Source: Georgenia sp. M64 (GTDB taxonomy: Bacteria > Actinomycetota > Actinomycetes > Actinomycetales > Actinomycetaceae). From it: a DNA stretch of 64,000 nucleotides. The stretch spans positions 1,488,001-1,552,000 of the forward strand of contig NZ_CP145809.1 of NCBI RefSeq assembly GCF_038049925.1, read 5' to 3'. The notes beneath the pieces were generated by a model. The model made no database searches, was not told the origin of the DNA, and worked only from the letters and a program-made list of their open reading frames with translations. Position numbers and translations under genes: made by a program. Shown here piece after piece: positions 60,830-64,000 of this stretch; the stretch's first letter is position 1; each line of letters starts with the position of its first letter.

Positions 60830-60873
60830 GCGACAACCCGACGACGGCGCGCAACGAGCGGGCGCGGCGATGA
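60826..60873 (+). CDS. Possible 15-codon ORF linking tyrA and cmk
   Basis: GTG 60826 overlaps the tyrA stop (GTGA) and the frame VSDNPTTARNERARR ends in a TGA that overlaps ATG 60870 (ATGA), which is in frame with cmk. The two four-base overlaps in a row are the layout of coupled translation; the peptide itself looks like nothing known. Confidence 0.35.
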   Translation: MSDNPTTARNERARR

Positions 60874-61037
60874 CCGATCAGGCCACGGAGTCCGACGTCA
60901 CCGACCGGCCCGCAAGGACCGGCGGCGCGGACCGGCACACGCGGGCGGACTCGGCAGAGAAGGAACGGGCCGTTCCGGCCGACCCCGCAGAGAACGACCG
61001 GACGGCGGGGACACCATCCCGCCAGGAGGAGGAAACG

Positions 61038-61742
61038 GTGGCACAGGCGGACGGGCGCGGGCTCGTGGTGGCGATCGACGGACCTTCGGGGTCGGGGAAG
61101 TCAACGATCTCGCGGCGCCTCGCCACCGAGCTGGACCTGGCCTACCTCGACACCGGCGCGATGTACCGGGCGGCCACGTGGTGGTGCCTTCGGCGCGGCG
61201 TCGACCTCACGGACGTCGACGGCGTCGCGGCCGTGGTCCGGCAGATGCCGCTGGTCATGGTCACCGACCCGGCCGCCCCGCGCGTGGTGTGCGACGACGT
61301 CGACATCACCGAGGCGATCCGCGCCTCCGAGCTCTCCGCCGTCGTCTCCAAGGTCGCGACGAACCTCGACGTCCGCGCCGAGCTCGGCCGGCTGCAGCGG
61401 GAGATCATCGCCGCCGAGGCGGGCCGCAACGGCATCGTCGCCGAGGGCCGTGACATCACCACCGTCGTGGCGCCCGACGCCGACGTGCGCCTCCTCCTCA
61501 TCGCCGACGAGGCCGCCCGGCTCGCGCGACGCGCCAAGGAGCTCCACGGCACCGCCGACGAGACCACGGTGGCACGCACGCGCGACGAGGTCGTGCGCCG
61601 CGACGCCGACGACTCCACCGTCTCGACCTTCATGACCGCCGCCGACGGCGTCGTCACGGTCGACTCCTCCGCCTTCGGGGTCGAGGAGACCTTCGAGGCC
61701 GTGCTCGCGGTGGTCGAGGCGGCCCGGGCGGGGGAGCGCTGA
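61038..61742 (+). CDS. cmk: Cytidylate kinase
   Basis: CMP/dCMP kinase (234 residues). P-loop AIDGPSGSGKSTISRRLA near the N-terminus, LDTGAMYRAATWWCLRRG in the CMP-binding region, IVAEGRDITTVVAPDADVRL and a C-terminal lid helix RRDADDSTVSTFMTA. Start choice is uncertain: GTG 61038 has a nine-base AGGAGGAGG 5 nt upstream and gives the normal length, so I prefer it. ATG 60870 is in frame, coupled to the small ORF before it, and would add 56 hydrophilic residues; that stretch has more A/T at third positions than its surroundings. The stop overlaps the next ATG. Confidence 0.92.
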   Translation: MAQADGRGLVVAIDGPSGSGKSTISRRLATELDLAYLDTGAMYRAATWWCLRRGVDLTDVDGVAAVVRQMPLVMVTDPAAPRVVCDDVDITEAIRASELSAVVSKVATNLDVRAELGRLQREIIAAEAGRNGIVAEGRDITTVVAPDADVRLLLIADEAARLARRAKELHGTADETTVARTRDEVVRRDADDSTVSTFMTAADGVVTVDSSAFGVEETFEAVLAVVEAARAGER

Positions 61743-62431
61743 TGGCGCAGAGCCGCGGGCAGGCCGTCCGCCCGGAGGACATCTACCGGTGGGGGCCGGT
61801 GTGGTCGCGGCGCGTGGGCTGGGTGCTGGACCACCTGTGGTGGAACACCACGGTGCTCGGCGCCGAGAACATCCCGGCCGAGGGCCCGGTCATCATCGCC
61901 TCGAACCACACCGGGATCGTCGACGGCCCCCTGCTCCACGGAGCGCTCCCGCGCGGGTCGCACGTCCTGGTCAAGCAGGAGTTCTTCGACTCCAGGATCG
62001 GCTTCCTCATGACGTGGGCGGGCCAGATCCCCGTGGACCGGACCTCGGGGCGTGCGGCGCTGGCGGTCGGCAAGGCGATGCTCGACGAGGGCCGGGTGGT
62101 GGGGATCTTCCCCGAGGGCACCCGCGGTCGCGGCGATGCCTCCGAGGTGCGCGCCGGCGTCGCGTGGCTCGCGGTCAACACCGGCGCCCCGATCGTCCCG
62201 GCGGCCTGCCTGGGCACCCGGCGCACCGGCGACCCGCGCGGGTACGTCCCGCCGCCGCGCGCCAAGCTCCACGTGGCGTTCGGGGAGCCGATCAGGCTGA
62301 ATTTCCCCGAGGGCAGCAGCCGGCGGGAGAAGATGGCGCACGCCATGTCGGCGATCGGTGCCGGGCTGCAGGCGCACGTCGACGAGGCGCAGCAGGTCAC
62401 GGGAGTCCGACTGCCGAAGAGTGCCCTGTAA
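61742..62431 (+). CDS. plsC: 1-acylglycerol-3-phosphate acyltransferase family protein
   Basis: Membrane-associated acyltransferase (229 residues) of the PlsC type for phosphatidate synthesis. The HX4D motif is ASNHTGIVDGPLLHGA (about residue 56), the acceptor-binding motif is VGIFPEGTRGRG (about 115) and VPAACLGTRRTG follows. The context after cmk and before der is the common actinobacterial one; the acyl acceptor is inferred from the family. The ATG overlaps the cmk stop by one base. The 3' end is the first unit of a tandem repeat. Confidence 0.88.
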   Translation: MAQSRGQAVRPEDIYRWGPVWSRRVGWVLDHLWWNTTVLGAENIPAEGPVIIASNHTGIVDGPLLHGALPRGSHVLVKQEFFDSRIGFLMTWAGQIPVDRTSGRAALAVGKAMLDEGRVVGIFPEGTRGRGDASEVRAGVAWLAVNTGAPIVPAACLGTRRTGDPRGYVPPPRAKLHVAFGEPIRLNFPEGSSRREKMAHAMSAIGAGLQAHVDEAQQVTGVRLPKSAL

Positions 62432-62562
62432 CGGCCCGTCCGCCTGCCGTGACGTGAGTTGTCGCGGCCCATCGCCTGCCGAGGAGCGCGCTGCAGGGGC
62501 GTCCGCCTGACGAGCGCGCTGCAGGGGCGTCCGCCTGACGAGGAGCGCCCTGAGCGGCCGCG
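62411..62562. repeat. Five degenerate 28-32-bp tandem units starting in the end of plsC
   Basis: Units start at 62411 (ctgccgaagagtgccctgta, including the stop), 62443, 62475, 62506 and 62534, each with CCTGMCG at its head; a 28-bp segment is exactly repeated at 62484-62511 and 62512-62539. The rest of the spacer to 62678 shows no gene. Confidence 0.85.
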
Positions 62563-62678
62563 ACGGAGGCGGGGTTCACACCCGCACCGGGCTCGCCACG
62601 GCACCGGCGACGGCGGATCGAGACCGATCGCACCACCCGGACCGGCCGGTCTGGTCGTCGGATGGCCGCGGGCACGGG

Positions 62679-62684
62679 AGAATG
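62679..62684 (+). promoter_or_regulatory. -10 hexamer of leaderless der promoter
   Basis: GAGAAT ends 6 nt before the der ATG; no ribosome binding site. Confidence 0.5.
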
Positions 62685-62690
62685 GCGCCA

Positions 62691-64000
62691 TGAGCACCGA
62701 CCCCGCGCGCGAGCGCACCGCCGCGCAGCCCGACGACGACCGCCTCGACCGGGCAGCCGACGAGCGCGTCGAGCCGGCCGCCGACGAGCGCACCCCCGAG
62801 GAGATCGCCGCCGACCTCGCCGAGGAGAACCGCCGCGCCGAGGCACTGCGCGCCGGCCTGGCCGACTACGTCCTGGAGGACGAGGACCTCGCCGTCCTCG
62901 AGGCGGGCGAGGCGGACGAGCTCCCCGGTGGCGAGCGGCCCGGCCTGCCGGTGCTCGCCGTCGTCGGCCGGCCCAACGTGGGCAAGTCGACCCTGGTCAA
63001 CCGGATCCTCGGCCGTCGTGAGGCGGTCGTCCAGGACACCCCCGGCGTCACCCGAGACCGGGTGAGCTACCCGGCGGAGTGGGCCGGTCGCCGGTTCTCC
63101 CTCGTCGACACGGGGGGCTGGGAGGTCGACGTCGCGGGTATCGACGCGCGTGTGGCCGAGCAGGCCGAGGTCGCCGTCGAGATGTCCGACGCGGTGATGT
63201 TCGTCGTCGACGCGACGACCGGTCCGACCGACACCGACGAGCGGGTCGTGCGCATGCTGCGGCGCTCGGGCAAGCCGGTGATCCTCGTCGCGAACAAGGT
63301 CGACTCCCCGATGCAGGAGGCCGACGCCGCCACCCTGTGGTCGCTCGGGCTCGGCGAGCCCTACGCCGTCTCGGCGCTGCACGGCCGCGGCTCGGGCGAC
63401 GTCCTCGACGCGGCGATGAAGGTCCTGCCCGAGGTGTCCGCCGTCGCGGCGCCCATGCCCGAGGGCGGCCCGCGCCGCGTGGCCCTGCTCGGCCGGCCGA
63501 ACGTCGGGAAGTCCTCGCTGCTGAACTCCCTCGCCAAGGCCGAGCGCGTCGTCGTCCACGAGACGGCCGGTACCACGCGCGACCCGGTCGACGAGATCGT
63601 CGAGCTCGGGGGGAAGCCGTGGTGGTTCGTCGACACCGCCGGCATCCGCCGCCGCGTCCACCAGACCTCCGGCGCCGACTTCTACGCCTCGCTGCGCACC
63701 CAGGCGGCGCTGGAGAAGGCCGAGGTCGCCGTCGTCCTCGTCGACGCCTCCGTGCCGCTCACCGAGCAGGACACCCGCGTCATCCAGCAGGTGATCGACT
63801 CGGGCCGGGCGCTCGTCATCGCCTACAACAAGTGGGACCTCATGGACGAGGACCGCCGCCCGTTCCTCGAGCGGGAGATCGAGCTCGACCTCGTCCAGAT
63901 CCAGTGGGCCCCGCGGATCAACATCTCCGCCAGGACCGGCTGGCACACCAACCGCCTCGTGCGCGCGCTCGAGACGGCGCTGGACTCGTGGGACACCCGC
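62691..64000 (+). CDS. der: Ribosome-biogenesis GTPase Der (3' end beyond window)
   Basis: Der/EngA, the double-GTPase assembly factor of the 50S subunit. About 436 codons are present and the frame is open at the right edge. GTPase 1 has [16 protein letters not shown] (about residue 92), DTGGW and NKVD; GTPase 2 has [16 protein letters not shown] (about 267), DTAGIRRR and NKWD, and the start of the KH-like domain follows. The first 80 residues are an acidic, hydrophilic extension common in actinobacterial Der. ATG 62691 is supported by the -10 element. Confidence 0.96.

Overview
The window is very high-GC DNA from an actinomycete. Gene content and order (pyk-pdtaR-polA-rpsA-coaE-uvrB-uvrA; uvrC-rapZ-yvcK-whiA-gap-pgk-tpiA-secG-rbpA; opcA-zwf-pgi-tal-tkt-ctaB; xerD-parA-scpA-scpB-rluB-tyrA-cmk-der) follow the conserved actinobacterial chromosome backbone, as I remember it from Mycobacterium tuberculosis. 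RbpA, WhiA, OpcA, PdtaR and a DUF222-HNH protein are actinobacterial hallmarks. A Micrococcales relative (Cellulomonas/Georgenia-like) is my guess, not a demonstrated identity. There is no prophage, no recognisable transposase and no CRISPR array.

Layout. 1-5.7 kb: the 3' part of gltB, gltD and pyk, then a tRNA-Leu(CAA). 5.9-8.7 kb: a membrane protein of unknown function and the ANTAR-type response regulator PdtaR. 9-14.8 kb: a branched-chain amino-acid-type ABC importer, with the binding lipoprotein gene facing the livHMGF operon; LivH carries an extra exported N-terminal domain. 15-25 kb: a thioesterase, polA, a methyltransferase, rpsA, an OsmC protein, coaE and uvrB, with a repeat-rich spacer between rpsA and osmC. 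25-30.5 kb: a TerC-family metal exporter behind a manganese riboswitch, two IclR regulators, a small secreted protein, a BASS transporter with a YCII protein, and a metallo-beta-lactamase-fold hydrolase. 30.5-39.5 kb: uvrA, a cysteine-free OsmC protein, uvrC and the rapZ-yvcK-whiA operon. 39.7-52.8 kb: lower glycolysis (gap, pgk, tpiA), secG, rbpA, the pentose-phosphate genes on the minus strand, and ctaB. 52.8-64 kb: xerD, parA-scpA-scpB-rluB, a DUF222-HNH gene, tyrA, cmk, an acyltransferase and der, which runs off the right edge.

The genes work together as central metabolism (nitrogen assimilation by GltBD, glycolysis, pentose phosphate pathway, CoA and nucleotide supply), genome maintenance (complete UvrABC, PolA, XerD, ScpAB) and translation or transcription factors (S1, RbpA, WhiA, Der, RluB).

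Three properties stand out. First, at least sixteen genes or small ORFs have a -10-like hexamer ending 6-7 nt before the start codon, the layout of leaderless mRNAs. Second, several genes have their last 20-40 bp, stop codon included, tandemly duplicated downstream (livF, iclR2, opcA, rluB, plsC), and many other spacers hold their own unrelated tandem repeats. Third, the spacer at 21.0-21.4 kb holds two 120-bp copies of an element with a perfect 17-bp hairpin, followed by a heptamer array. The best-supported regulatory finding is the Mn2+ riboswitch before terC, whose closing stem competes with a hairpin that hides the ribosome binding site.
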